64,000 nt of DNA from Ignavibacteria bacterium (GCA_020852705.1 JADZAP010000042.1:1-64000), one strand, 5' to 3'; shown: positions 1-10,041, counted from the first letter of the stretch. The notes: generated by a model from the letters alone, not told the origin. Made by a program: numbers and translations.

Positions 1-687
1 CCATTTGCAAATCTGTTCTATTCATCAACTGCCGAAGAAATGTGTCAGATCAATATTCAGATTTTTGATGTAGCCCCTAACGGAAACGAAAAACTGGTAA
101 CTAGAATAAACTGGACAGACCGTGATTATACCGCAAACCAGGTTAAACAGAAATATATTAACGGACAATCATACAGTCACCTTTTTGCTGCTGGACACAA
201 AATAAGAATAAAACTCACAAACCTGGATAATGTACCATTATATGATTTTAATGGTGATACTACTGATACTTTTTTGAGAACAAACCCCTTTATATTACCA
301 TCTTTAAAAGGTGGAACTAACAAAATATATATTAATAATAATTCAAGGTCGTATATTGAACTGCCTTTAATTAACTTTGTGATTGGTATTCAGCAGATTT
401 CTTCAGAAATTCCCAATTCATTCAGTCTATCGCAAAATTATCCAAATCCGTTTAATCCGGTTACAAAGTTTATATTTTCAGTTCCTTCAACAGGAACGAA
501 TAATTTTGTAAAAATTACGATATTTGATATGAATGGCAAACAGGTTTCAGTATTAGCTAATGATTTTTTTGAACCGGGTATATACGAAACTGAATTTAAC
601 GGTAAATATCTTTCAAGCGGAGTATATTTCTGCAGAATGATTGCTGGCAAATTCTCTGAAATAATAAAAATGATTTTAATAAAATAA
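1..687 (+). CDS. C-terminal part of a T9SS-secreted alpha/beta hydrolase-like protein (partial)
   Basis: The reading frame is open to the left window edge, so the start lies outside; the first internal ATG is codon 14 and need not be the start. The visible ~130 residues before the sorting domain resemble the beta-sandwich C-terminal domain of CocE/X-Pro dipeptidyl-peptidase (S15) hydrolases. They contain a DV-x-PNG strand, an AGHKIRIKL strand and a closing SYIELPL strand. The last ~90 residues are a clear T9SS type A sorting domain (QNYPNPFNP, LSSGVYF, final MILIK), so the protein is exported to the periplasm and then across the outer membrane. The catalytic domain is not visible, so the hydrolase assignment is an inference from the tail alone; the T9SS assignment is firm. 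Confidence 0.7.
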   Translation, partial: PFANLFYSSTAEEMCQINIQIFDVAPNGNEKLVTRINWTDRDYTANQVKQKYINGQSYSHLFAAGHKIRIKLTNLDNVPLYDFNGDTTDTFLRTNPFILPSLKGGTNKIYINNNSRSYIELPLINFVIGIQQISSEIPNSFSLSQNYPNPFNPVTKFIFSVPSTGTNNFVKITIFDMNGKQVSVLANDFFEPGIYETEFNGKYLSSGVYFCRMIAGKFSEIIKMILIK

Positions 688-851
688 TTCAGCAAAAATT
701 AGTGTTTTTTACTATTTTTTTAAATATTTATAATATTTTTAGCTAACTTATTATTTAACTATAAGTTTATTATATATGTTGATAGTATTATTGCTTTATG
801 TTATTATTGCTTTAAATTAATTACATTTAATAAACTACTTAAAAATTCAAA

Positions 852-1841
852 ATGAAAAAAATCGTAACTGTTTTACTAATTTTGTTAATTGCACCTGTGC
901 TGATTTTCTCACAGGGTACAAACAAACTTAATCAATCAAGGAACCCTATTGGTCCCAACAGCATTATTGGCGGCGAACTACCGGTTCCATTTTTAACTAA
1001 TTTCGGTCCTGAATCGTTTGAAGGCGGAACTTTTCCGCCTACTGGATGGACAAAATTGAACCCTATAGGCGGTACCGGATGGGATAGAATTACAAATGGA
1101 ACCCCTGTTCCGGGTTGGACTGGTGTAACAGCTGATTGCCCCCCGGGCGGTGGCAATGCAATTGCTTATGCTACCTATACAAACGGCGGGACATCTGCTA
1201 ATGATATGTGGGTAATTACACCTCAAATCATGAATATAAGCTTAAATGATTCATTGATATTCTGGGTGAAAACTTGGGCTACTGACAGCTATGCAGATAA
1301 TTTAGATATTAAGATATCCACTACAAATAACTCAACTCCGGGGGCATTTTCTTACACAGTAGCAAATCTGGTATATCCTGCTGCAGGTGATACAAGCTGG
1401 ACACGTAAAGCGTACAAGCTTGGTAACGTTGCTGGTTTAAATGAAGGTGCTAATATTTATGTAGGTTTTAGAGAATGGGTTACTGATAATATAACTGATG
1501 GTGCCGTTATTGCAATTGATCTGGTAAGTGTAGCAAGTAATGTTACTGGTATTCATCAAAATGGTTCAGAAGTTCCCGAACAATATAAGCTTGCTCAAAA
1601 CTATCCAAATCCATTTAACCCTTCAACAAAAATAAGTTTTAGCATTCCAAAAGCCGGCAATGTAAAACTTGCCGTTTACGATATGATTGGCAATGAAGTT
1701 GCAATGATAAGTAACGGAGAGCTTGCTGCAGGAAATTATACTGCTGATTTTAATGCTTCAAAACTATCAAGCGGTGTATATTTTTATAAACTTATAACAT
1801 CTGATTTTACAGCAACAAAGAAAATGATGCTTGTAAAATAA
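852..1841 (+). CDS. T9SS cargo with cleaved-adhesin / choice-of-anchor J domain
   Basis: Secreted protein of 329 residues. Residues 1-20 form a signal peptide (KK, hydrophobic core, ending LIFSQ). Residues about 48-230 match the jelly-roll 'cleaved adhesin / choice-of-anchor J' type: ESFEGG-x-FPPTGW near the start, a NDMWVITP strand, LIFWVKTW, and a late strand with VGFREW. Residues about 238-329 are a T9SS type A sorting domain (AQNYPNPFNPSTKI, LSSGVYFYKL, KKMMLVK). This domain type often binds carbohydrate or mediates adhesion at the cell surface, but the ligand cannot be told from sequence. The gene appears monocistronic and is followed by a strong terminator. No catalytic motif was seen. 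Confidence 0.85.
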   Translation: MKKIVTVLLILLIAPVLIFSQGTNKLNQSRNPIGPNSIIGGELPVPFLTNFGPESFEGGTFPPTGWTKLNPIGGTGWDRITNGTPVPGWTGVTADCPPGGGNAIAYATYTNGGTSANDMWVITPQIMNISLNDSLIFWVKTWATDSYADNLDIKISTTNNSTPGAFSYTVANLVYPAAGDTSWTRKAYKLGNVAGLNEGANIYVGFREWVTDNITDGAVIAIDLVSVASNVTGIHQNGSEVPEQYKLAQNYPNPFNPSTKISFSIPKAGNVKLAVYDMIGNEVAMISNGELAAGNYTADFNASKLSSGVYFYKLITSDFTATKKMMLVK

Positions 1842-1906
1842 CTAAATTATTTTTTGAAATCCTAAATTAAGGGATTTTCTAAATATTTTTAAGTTTATTC
1901 AAATTA

Positions 1907-1932
1907 AAACCCGGAGTTAAACCGGGTTTTTT
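1907..1932 (+). terminator. Rho-independent terminator after the adhesin-like cargo gene
   Basis: A 7-bp GC-rich stem (AACCCGG with CCGGGTT, 7-nt loop) is followed directly by a run of T. It lies between two convergent genes and can serve the plus-strand gene; the minus-strand reading has an A/T-rich flank and may also work. Confidence 0.8.
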
Positions 1933-2007
1933 ATTTATTATTTCCCTCGATACATTTAAAAACTATTAAATATTAAAAAAGCTTGTGTTAATCTGTTAAA
2001 ATTATAT

Positions 2008-3186
2008 TCAAATAAATGAGTATTCAGTCTGAATTCCGTAGAATTTTTTCAATATCTCATAAATAAGATAACTCGAGTCACCAAACCCGTAGGTATAATT
2101 ATATTTGGATTGGTGTACTTTGCGGTAATTAATTGCATCAGTTAGGAAACTTGTAACTTCTGATTTTTCTATAGGCAGCAGTTTGGCATTCTTCTTTAAT
2201 ACCTCGGGGCGTTCTGTAGTTTTTCTTAATACACCGCACGGAACATTAAAGAATAGCGATTCTTCCTGCAGCCCGCCTGAATCAGTTAAAATAGAGCCTG
2301 CATTTTTAACATATCCCAGCATTTCAAAATAATCATGTATCGGATTCATTATTTTAAGTTTAGCATGTGCATTTCCATCCATAACTTCATCAAAACTGCG
2401 CTGTATCAATGGATTTGGATGCATTAAATGAAGAATTTCGCTGTATCCATTCACCTCGTTCATTAAAGTATTAAGTATCTTGGCATAATCAGTTACATGT
2501 CCCCAGTTTTCACGCCTGTGAAATGTGGATAATATATAATTTTTTTCATTCGGCTCTTTTATCTTCTTTTCTTTTATAAGTGTAAATATTGCGTCATTTA
2601 TTGTATTACCAATTACAAAAATATTATCAGATTTAATTCCTTCACTAATTAGATTATCTCTGTTAATACCCTTCGGTGCAAAATGAATAGTTGTCATTCT
2701 TGCAACTGCTTCACGCATAAATTCTTCTGGAAAAGGATTCAGTTTATCATAAGTTCGTAAACCTGCCTCTGCATGAAATACCGGTATTTGATTCAAAAAT
2801 CCCCACAAAGCTCCCGTAAATGCGCTTGCAGTATCGCCCTGTACTATAATTCCATCTAGATCAGATTTCTTTATCTGTGATTTTTCATTAAACTTTTCAT
2901 TGAAGTCATTTAATAAATGAGCTATAAGCTCATTTAGGTCACTAGACCTGTTTGGCTTTTCTGTTGCAGTAATATCCGGGTGTATGCCTATTTTTGTAAG
3001 TATATCTCCTGATATTTTCTGTTGTGCTGTATTATATAAAACAGGATAGAATTCTTCAGATCTTTTGAGTATGCGGTAGAGGACAAACAGTTTGATAATC
3101 TCCGGCCGAGTTCCGAATATAATTACGATTACTTTTTTTCCCTTTATATCACCAGGATTAATTCCAATATTCAAATTTTCTGTCAT
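2008..3186 (-). CDS. wecB: UDP-N-acetylglucosamine 2-epimerase (non-hydrolysing)
   Basis: Interconverts UDP-GlcNAc and UDP-ManNAc in the cytoplasm, feeding ManNAc-type sugars to surface polysaccharide synthesis. The 392 residues match the usual family length plus a short N-terminal extension. Diagnostic motifs are GTRPEIIK at residues 25-32, VQGDTASAF, HAEAGLRT, a PEEFMRE segment, TFHRRENWG, DSGGLQEES and TTERPE, which together form the two Rossmann-like lobes and nucleotide site of the GT-B-fold epimerases. It stands alone between a convergent cargo gene and a divergent osmC, with no glycan cluster next to it, so the destination polysaccharide is unknown. No disruption was seen. Confidence 0.93.
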   Translation of the reverse strand: MTENLNIGINPGDIKGKKVIVIIFGTRPEIIKLFVLYRILKRSEEFYPVLYNTAQQKISGDILTKIGIHPDITATEKPNRSSDLNELIAHLLNDFNEKFNEKSQIKKSDLDGIIVQGDTASAFTGALWGFLNQIPVFHAEAGLRTYDKLNPFPEEFMREAVARMTTIHFAPKGINRDNLISEGIKSDNIFVIGNTINDAIFTLIKEKKIKEPNEKNYILSTFHRRENWGHVTDYAKILNTLMNEVNGYSEILHLMHPNPLIQRSFDEVMDGNAHAKLKIMNPIHDYFEMLGYVKNAGSILTDSGGLQEESLFFNVPCGVLRKTTERPEVLKKNAKLLPIEKSEVTSFLTDAINYRKVHQSKYNYTYGFGDSSYLIYEILKKFYGIQTEYSFI

Positions 3187-3458
3187 AATTTCACTTTTTC
3201 GCTTAAAACAAAGATAATTATCATAAAATTCATATAAAACGAATTTTGATACCGTTTAAAGGTGAGAATTAAGTATATTGTTCTAAAGAAATGAACATAC
3301 ATACTGAAAAATTCTGTTATATTTGTAAATTTTTTATATACTTTTCAAATAATACAAATATATAAATTTAAAAATGTTTTTTTTAATTTTTGTAATAACT
3401 TTAAGTTAAATATTTAACTAAATTTGTATAACTAATCTTCCAAGTATAAGGAGGAAAT

Positions 3459-3894
3459 ATGGTTGAAATTAAAACTTCCTACGTAGGCAGTCTGCATTGC
3501 AAAGCAATTCACACGCCCAGCGGAGTAATCATTGAAACAGATGCACCGGTTGATAACCGCGGGAAAGGTGAAAGTTTTTCCCCAACAGATTTATTTGCAA
3601 CTTCTCTTGGTGTTTGTTACTTAACTACAATGGGTATTGCAGCAGAAGATAGAGGTATAAACCTTAATGGTGCTACCTGCAGAATTGAAAAACACATGAG
3701 CACTGTTTCACCGCGAAGAGTTGTAAAACTAGTTGCTGAAATAATTTTCCCCGCTGATATTCCTCTGGAAAAAAGAGGGATTCTTAAAGCTGTAGCACTG
3801 CCCCGTTTCAAAATGCATTCATCCTGATATTGATATTGATCTTATAATGCACTTTCCTGATGGTCAGGATTTGGAAGAACATACACATCATTAA
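3459..3894 (+). pseudogene. OsmC/Ohr-family peroxiredoxin-like gene, frameshifted
   Basis: OsmC-fold proteins reduce organic hydroperoxides with two cysteines. A strong AAGGAGG site sits 5 nt before the ATG. The N-terminal part reads as a normal OsmC protein (SPTDLFATSLGVCYLTTMGI holds the first conserved Cys). Near position 3798 the frame breaks: the original frame stops at 3827 after unrelated residues. Shifting by +1 from 3799 restores the expected continuation, CPVSKCIHPD then FPDGQDLEEHTHH, ending at 3894, only 3 bp before the end of the convergent regulator gene. The second conserved Cys (CPVSK) lies after the break, so the 122-residue product as written would lack it. This is a recent frameshift or a sequencing error. 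Confidence 0.8.
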
Positions 3895-3897
3895 AAA

Positions 3898-6800
3898 TTA
3901 TTGTTTAAAATACGAAATAATTCTTTTTTCCATTTCTAGTGGAATATTTTCATTCAAATCTTCTGAATAAGTTCTCTTTAAATCATCAAATTTATCTTTT
4001 GCAGTATTTTGCTTACCATTACTTAACAAAGAACGAATTAGGATTTCATAACCAATTGAATTTAAAGGCTCTTTATTTATAAGAATTTCAGCATAAATTT
4101 CAGCTTCATTATAAATCTCTTTATCAAATAATATTTTTATCAAATCTTCCAGAACTCTTATATATTTTGTTTTGTATTGTAATCTGATTTCTTCACACCA
4201 TGGTTCATAAAATCCTTCAAGTACATCTCCCGAATATAAATTGATTGCTTCTTTATATAACGCAATGCTATCAGAAGAATTTTCTGCTTGTGAAGCTTTC
4301 TTAATAAGACTGTCAAAATGTCCGGTATCTGAATACACTGAAATACCTGATGCAATTTTTAATTGTTTCCCTTCATAAACAATAAATTGTTTATCACTTT
4401 GCATACCGGTATTTGCAGATGTTAATGAAGCATTATAAGCAGATTTTAGTGCCGTTCTGATATTTGAAACCGCCTGATGAAACATATTATCTGAATTTTC
4501 TATTGAAGTTTCATTGAAAAACAGATCAATTATTTTATCTTTGCTTATTTGTTTCCCTTGATTTAAAATTAGGTAACATAATATTAATTTTCTTTTTTTA
4601 CGTTTCCATTCATTTTCTTTAATCTTTTCATTTTTAACAATAAATTCAAGTCCGCCAAACAACATTACTTTAATATCATAACTTTTCTGAATAAATTCTC
4701 TTAAACTATTTTTATACTCTGCAGCTAACCAGGGAAGTTCTGCAAGATCAAAAATATCTATCCTTATATTTTCTATTTTAGATTTAATTGACTTATCAAG
4801 CTCAGGAAGCTGAAAAATTGCTTCAGAAAAAATATATTCTCTCAATAAAAAAGATCTATATTCTCTCTCTGAAGCCTGGTCAATACTTTTTTCAAAATAT
4901 TTTACTGCTGTCAAAATATTTCCTGCTTTGAGATAATATTTTGCAAGATAAAAGCCGGCAATTGTTTTATCATAATAGGAATTTATAGCATCTAAAAAAG
5001 TAAATGCCCTAAGCAATTTAGTTTCAATGTTTGGAGTATTATCAAACTGAATTTCGCTGATTGAAATTAAAATAGACAGCAAGATTTCATCAGTTTCATT
5101 TGATTCATCTATAAATCTTCCCGCCAGATCATAAAAATCGATAGATTTTTGGGCATTACCTGTATAATAATTACACTCACCCAAAAATTGGTAACTAAGA
5201 AAGATAAAATTACTGTTATTTAATTTTAGTGCTGATTCATTAATTTCTTCAGCTAATTTTAATCCCGATACATAATCTCCAGTTTCAAAATACAGTGAAT
5301 ACTCTGTCATTTTAACAAGAATTTCAAAGATTGGTGTTTTAAATTTATTCAATAAATCTTTAGATTTTATCAATAATTCTCTGGCTTTGGAATATTTTGC
5401 TGAACGTGAATATAATACAGTAAGGTTGCCCATAATAACAATTTTTTTAAACAAACCTTTTGTTTTATTCAGTGCTAATTCATAATAATGATTAGACTGA
5501 ACAAAATCACCATTGGTAATTTTAATATTTCCGAGCAAACTATAAATTTCATGTTCCAGCTCATGATTAGGGTGAACACTGCAAATTTGAAGAGCTTTTT
5601 CCAGAAATGACTCGGAAATTTCAGATTTATGGATATTAAAATATGCATTTCCTAGCAAGAGATAAGTTTTTGCATTAACCACCTCAGCAGTCTCTTCTGT
5701 AAGTATATTATTTAGAAGTTCAATTGCTTCATTAATTCTGCCTTTACCCAAAGTTAATAATATACTTGCTTTAGCCTGTGTACATAAAATCTTAAAATTC
5801 AAATCATTTTCATTTAGGTCTAATGCTGAATTATAACAATTTAGTGCAGTTTCTATTTCACCTTTATAAAATTTTAACAATATACCTTTGTAGTATAACA
5901 GTAATTTATTTTTTTCTGTAAACTCACTCTTAAAAGCAGAAATACTATTCCATAGCTTTTCAAAATTACTTTGCTGAAAATATTCTTCAAAAAAAATACA
6001 TATCTGTTCAAATGCAGATTCATACTTTCCAGCCAGAATATAATAATCAAAAGCAATAGCATGAAGATTTATTTTCAAATACTGTTCAGCGATATTATTA
6101 TATATCTTTGTTAATTCTTCATCAGAAAGTTTACGTGCAAGCTGTCGCAGGAAATTTTTGAATAATTGATTATAGCAGTATTTAACTGAAGGCAGATTAT
6201 TGTTATCAATGCTCCTTATTGTTTCAATAAAAATATTACGCTTGGATAGATTTTCAATTATTTCTCTGCTGTTATTTATACCTAGGAGTTTATCGCAAAA
6301 ATCATTGTCAAAATCTTCCAGAAAAGAAGTTTTGAGCAGAAATTCCTGAATTTTAGCCGAAAGTTTTATAAAAATTTCTGATGCAAAAAAATCAAATAAA
6401 TTTTCAGGCAGTTTATTTTCGTTAAAATAAGCTGCATTCGTATCCTGCTCTGAAACCTGAAGCAGCAAGTGAATACCGGTTACCCATCCACCCATATATT
6501 TAACCAGATTTGATGCTTCTTCATCTGAATAGTAAATATTATATAATTTTTTTGCCAGTTCAGAAAATTCAAGTGCACTTAAAGCAAGATCTTTTTGAGT
6601 TATTTCAAGCATATTCCTTTTTGCTTTTAAAGATGAAATGTTAAGATCGTTTATGTACCTTGTGGTAATTACAATTTTCAAATTATCAGGTGTATCGCAT
6701 AAAAAAATTTCTAAGAAATTTTTAAGCCAGCTTTGTGAAGAAAGTTCGTGAAGATCATCAAACACCAGAGTTATTTCATTATTAAAGAACAAAGAATACT

Positions 6801-7182
6801 CATTACTGAAAGTACTAATAATACTAAGTAAAGCAGATTCTTGTGATAAAATTTTTTTAGGTTCGCTGCCAAGAAGCTCGAGGGTATTAAGAGTTTCTTT
6901 ACCAAACTCATTGTTAATTTTTCTAAGAGCTGTAATTATATATAGAAGTAAAATATAAGATGAATCAATATCTGAATGAAGCCTGATCCATCCAAATGTA
7001 CTTTTATTAATATGAAGATAGGAATTTACAAAAGTAGATTTTCCAAAACCTGCCGGTGCATTAAGCAATACAAGCTTTTTCGACAATCCATCATTAATTT
7101 TTTTAGAAAGTAAATCCCTATTAATTATACCAGTAGGGGCATAAGGCAATGCTATTCTTGTATAATTTATTTGAACTTTCAT
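3898..7182 (-). CDS. MalT/SARP-like large transcriptional regulator (NTPase, TPR, wHTH-BTAD)
   Basis: Cytoplasmic regulator of 1094 residues with an architecture like MalT/LuxR-type ATP-dependent activators but a SARP-type output. The Walker A motif APAGFGKST is at residues 42-50 and a Walker B-like LVFDDLHEL is near 140. Residues about 350-840 are a helical TPR-type array (repeats such as AKTYLLLGNAYFN and ALQICSVHPNHELEHEIYSL). After about residue 855 come an OmpR-like winged helix and a bacterial transcriptional activator (BTAD) domain, with KEAINLYSGDVLEGFYEPW as a typical segment. The ligand sensed by the TPR array and the target genes are unknown. It converges on osmC and diverges from a T9SS cargo gene at 7409, which is a possible target by position only. 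Confidence 0.85.
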   Translation of the reverse strand: MKVQINYTRIALPYAPTGIINRDLLSKKINDGLSKKLVLLNAPAGFGKSTFVNSYLHINKSTFGWIRLHSDIDSSYILLLYIITALRKINNEFGKETLNTLELLGSEPKKILSQESALLSIISTFSNEYSLFFNNEITLVFDDLHELSSQSWLKNFLEIFLCDTPDNLKIVITTRYINDLNISSLKAKRNMLEITQKDLALSALEFSELAKKLYNIYYSDEEASNLVKYMGGWVTGIHLLLQVSEQDTNAAYFNENKLPENLFDFFASEIFIKLSAKIQEFLLKTSFLEDFDNDFCDKLLGINNSREIIENLSKRNIFIETIRSIDNNNLPSVKYCYNQLFKNFLRQLARKLSDEELTKIYNNIAEQYLKINLHAIAFDYYILAGKYESAFEQICIFFEEYFQQSNFEKLWNSISAFKSEFTEKNKLLLYYKGILLKFYKGEIETALNCYNSALDLNENDLNFKILCTQAKASILLTLGKGRINEAIELLNNILTEETAEVVNAKTYLLLGNAYFNIHKSEISESFLEKALQICSVHPNHELEHEIYSLLGNIKITNGDFVQSNHYYELALNKTKGLFKKIVIMGNLTVLYSRSAKYSKARELLIKSKDLLNKFKTPIFEILVKMTEYSLYFETGDYVSGLKLAEEINESALKLNNSNFIFLSYQFLGECNYYTGNAQKSIDFYDLAGRFIDESNETDEILLSILISISEIQFDNTPNIETKLLRAFTFLDAINSYYDKTIAGFYLAKYYLKAGNILTAVKYFEKSIDQASEREYRSFLLREYIFSEAIFQLPELDKSIKSKIENIRIDIFDLAELPWLAAEYKNSLREFIQKSYDIKVMLFGGLEFIVKNEKIKENEWKRKKRKLILCYLILNQGKQISKDKIIDLFFNETSIENSDNMFHQAVSNIRTALKSAYNASLTSANTGMQSDKQFIVYEGKQLKIASGISVYSDTGHFDSLIKKASQAENSSDSIALYKEAINLYSGDVLEGFYEPWCEEIRLQYKTKYIRVLEDLIKILFDKEIYNEAEIYAEILINKEPLNSIGYEILIRSLLSNGKQNTAKDKFDDLKRTYSEDLNENIPLEMEKRIISYFKQ

Positions 7183-7408
7183 TCATTTAAATGTAGAATT
7201 TACATAAATATAACTATTCTAAAATTGAAAATATATAAAATACGGAAAACTCTAGAGTATATCTTTATAAATTTAAGAAAAACAATGAGTAATGATATGA
7301 TAAGGTTTCTAATAAGGTTTTTGTATGCTCTGAATTTAAGTTTGCATAAGAAGTTTTTTTAAATAAACTTAACTATCCCACTAAATAAGTGGAGGGAGAT
7401 CAAAAGAA

Positions 7409-9088
7409 ATGAAAAACATAATATTCAAATTCACAGCATTTGTTTTTTTCTTTATCGTTACAATTCAGGCAGACTCTCAGTATTTTGTAAATACTTATGA
7501 TTATCCGCCATTTGGCAGTAAGACCGATTATGGTTACTCTATTGAGAAAAATTTTGACGGTACCTTGATTGGCAGATGGTCAATAGCAGGGGTTTCTAAC
7601 TCAACACCTAATGCCGGAAGTTTTGACTGGATGTTTCTAAAACTTTCAAATTCAGGTGCAATAAACTGTTCTGTTTTACTTGGATTTACTCAAGCTGATT
7701 CTTGTTTTTCACATGTTCAGTTTTCTTCAGGCGCAAAGAACATAGTACTTGCAGGTTTCTATAGAAACGCCGTAGGAAAGCAGAAAGCTTCATTTTCAAT
7801 GATTGATACTTCTTGCGGACATATTGTATCAAAACAAATTTCCGATTCATTGAGACATGAATACAGACAAGTTGTTAAAAACCCATCTGATATATTTACA
7901 GCTGCGGGTTACATACAGAGTTATATTTCACCCGGAGTATATCAAAATCATATTCTTGCTTCTCAGCACTCACCTTCAGGTACATTGCTATGGGCATATA
8001 ATTATTTACCTCCTTTCCCCTGGGTAGATGAAAAGGCTTATTCAATAGTATATCAACCGGTTGACGGCAGTTATGCAATAACAGGTATAACAAACAGATT
8101 CACAGGTCCTGGCGGGACTTACCAAACATTTATTATGAAAATTTCACCTACAGGTGTTCCAATCTGGTTTTTTGGCTATTCGCCAATACCTGGCATGCAT
8201 TCAGAAGGTAAAAAAATTATTGCACTACCTGATGGCGGTTTTGCAGTAACAGGTAACAGTACAGCATTTGATCCTGCAGGGGATATATATATGCTTAGGG
8301 TTAGTTCTACGGGTATAGTTATTTGGCAAAATGCCTATGGAACTCCAGGAGTAACTGAAAAAGGAGAAAGTTTGATATTTCAGTCATCGGATGCATCATT
8401 GGTTATTACCGGAAGTTTAAAAGCTGCAGCTACAGAAGATGTTATCCTCTCAAAAGTAACATTAGCTGCCGGAGCTCCTGTTTGGATAAAAAGATTTCCC
8501 AATTCTGCAGGAACTGATATTGGTTATGATCTAAAAGAAGCTGGTTCACCTTCAGGCTACACTTTAACTGGAAGATTTTTTAATACTTCAAGTGCAGGGG
8601 AAGATGTACTTTTTATTAAGACAAATTCAGTTGGGAATGTAAGCGCAGTGTGCCAGGATTCATTAATGTACCAATTTATTCCCGGTCAATGGATGGAAAA
8701 TTGTGCTAGACAAATATTAGCATTAAATGAAATTACAGTAACACCTGCAGTAACTCGTCCTGTTCCTGTATTAAAAAGCGTTTGCGGCAGTATTACGGGT
8801 TTAAACGGGAATAGCGAAATTGTTTCTGAATATAAGCTCAATCAAAACTATCCTAATCCGTTCAATCCTTCAACAAAAATTGAGTTTTCTCTTCCAGAAG
8901 GCAATAATGTTTCAGTAAAGGTATATGATATTTCTGGTAAACTGGTAAAAACACTTTTAAATAATTATGTAACCAAAGGTAGTCATAGTGTTGAGTTTAC
9001 TGCAGATGATCTTTCAAGCGGAATATATATTTACGAACTTAAAGCAAATGGTTTTACAGATTCCAAAAAGATGATGCTGATCAAATAA
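7409..9088 (+). CDS. T9SS cargo, repeat-containing secreted protein
   Basis: Secreted protein of 559 residues. The signal peptide is residues 1-24 (MKNIIFKF, hydrophobic core, ADSQ). The body has degenerate ~55-residue beta-rich repeats of the type 'GGFAVTGNS...DIYMLRVSSTGIVIWQNAYG' and 'SLVITGSLK', as in beta-propeller/SBBP-like secreted proteins. Residues about 470-559 are a T9SS type A sorting domain (NQNYPNPFNPSTKI, LSSGIYIYEL, KKMMLIK). A GGAGGGAG site lies about 10 nt before the ATG. It is monocistronic and ends in a terminator. No enzyme motif was seen; it is probably a surface or matrix protein. Confidence 0.82.
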   Translation: MKNIIFKFTAFVFFFIVTIQADSQYFVNTYDYPPFGSKTDYGYSIEKNFDGTLIGRWSIAGVSNSTPNAGSFDWMFLKLSNSGAINCSVLLGFTQADSCFSHVQFSSGAKNIVLAGFYRNAVGKQKASFSMIDTSCGHIVSKQISDSLRHEYRQVVKNPSDIFTAAGYIQSYISPGVYQNHILASQHSPSGTLLWAYNYLPPFPWVDEKAYSIVYQPVDGSYAITGITNRFTGPGGTYQTFIMKISPTGVPIWFFGYSPIPGMHSEGKKIIALPDGGFAVTGNSTAFDPAGDIYMLRVSSTGIVIWQNAYGTPGVTEKGESLIFQSSDASLVITGSLKAAATEDVILSKVTLAAGAPVWIKRFPNSAGTDIGYDLKEAGSPSGYTLTGRFFNTSSAGEDVLFIKTNSVGNVSAVCQDSLMYQFIPGQWMENCARQILALNEITVTPAVTRPVPVLKSVCGSITGLNGNSEIVSEYKLNQNYPNPFNPSTKIEFSLPEGNNVSVKVYDISGKLVKTLLNNYVTKGSHSVEFTADDLSSGIYIYELKANGFTDSKKMMLIK

Positions 9089-9121
9089 TACCTCCGGTTC
9101 ATCATCACTTTTTGCGGTTAA

Positions 9122-9144
9122 AAAAGGGGCTAAATGCCCCTTTT
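9122..9144. terminator. Bidirectional terminator between convergent genes
   Basis: A perfect 9-bp stem (AAAAGGGGC with GCCCCTTTT, 5-nt loop) with A-run on one side and T-run on the other. It overlaps the stop codon of the minus-strand PAP2 gene and can end transcription from both sides. Confidence 0.85.
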
Positions 9145-10041
9145 ATTATTGCATAATTTTGAACTAAACCAGATACTTAATGCAGCAACCGGTATTGAAC
9201 CAACCAGATCAATTAAGTAATGCTGCCTTAAATATAAGGTAGCCACTGCTAATAATGTACCCAGCAGTAACGTGCAAAACCAGAAATATTTTCTTAGGTG
9301 TTTGAAGGCAAAATAGTTTGTAATAAGGATAATACCAAAGTGCATACTTGGAAAAGTATTTCGCACAAACGATTCTTTTAAATATTTTCCTAAGTTTTCA
9401 AGGTATGCATTAGTCAAAGGTGAAAGTCCTTGCAGAGGAACTGTATAATGTTCGGGAAATGCTATATCCGGTCCTGCAGCAGGAAGCAGCAAGTATAGAA
9501 TGAATGCTCCGTACCATCCAATAACAATAGCAAGCAAATAACTCCTGACCTTTTGAAATGATAACGGATCTTTCTTTATGAATAATAATATAAATGTAAG
9601 AGTTGGCAGAATATAATATGAAAAATATGAGAGAGTTAGAATTTCCGTTAACTGTTTACTTATAAAATGTTCAAGCCAAACAGTAATATCAAATCCAAAA
9701 AAAGTATAATCCAATTTAAGAAGCAGGTAATCGAAATCGTTTGGGTTAAGTTTATGAATAAATGCTTGAAAAGCTGAAAAAATTATTCCGTAATATGGTA
9801 TATGAAGATAACTCCTTAAAAACTTAACTGCATTGGAAGAAGTTGAACTTTGATAAACCATAAAAAAAATCAAAATCATTAATGATACAACTGGTGTTAT
9901 AATTACATTTGTATCACTGATATCACCGGTAAACAGAAAATAAACTATAGTTAAAATTATAGCTAAAGAAAAAATAATAGCAATAATATCTTCCGGAAAT
10001 AATTTTAGAGAATTTAAGCGTTTGGTGGATTTAATTTGCAC
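9130..10041 (-). CDS. PAP2-superfamily membrane protein, Aur1/inositol-phosphorylceramide-synthase-like
   Basis: Integral membrane protein of 303 residues with about six hydrophobic segments. The C-terminal half carries the PAP2 active-site motifs in the spacing of the PAP2_3/Aur1-type subgroup: LLPAAGP (C1-like), RNTFPSMHFG (C2, with the catalytic-type His) and LRQHYLIDLVGSIPVAAL (C3, with H and D). Such enzymes dephosphorylate lipid phosphates or transfer phosphoryl head groups at the outer face of the inner membrane. It is the last gene of the long porX operon, 4 bp behind the GlmU-like nucleotidyltransferase, which suggests a joint role in polar lipid or glycolipid synthesis. The substrate is not readable from sequence. 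Confidence 0.8.
   Translation of the reverse strand: MQIKSTKRLNSLKLFPEDIIAIIFSLAIILTIVYFLFTGDISDTNVIITPVVSLMILIFFMVYQSSTSSNAVKFLRSYLHIPYYGIIFSAFQAFIHKLNPNDFDYLLLKLDYTFFGFDITVWLEHFISKQLTEILTLSYFSYYILPTLTFILLFIKKDPLSFQKVRSYLLAIVIGWYGAFILYLLLPAAGPDIAFPEHYTVPLQGLSPLTNAYLENLGKYLKESFVRNTFPSMHFGIILITNYFAFKHLRKYFWFCTLLLGTLLAVATLYLRQHYLIDLVGSIPVAALSIWFSSKLCNNKRGI

Noticed and set aside
7171-7362. 63-codon plus-strand ORF beside the regulator start
   Set aside because: It overlaps the regulator start, has no ribosome-binding site, and its Ile/Lys/Leu-rich product is typical of AT-rich non-coding DNA.
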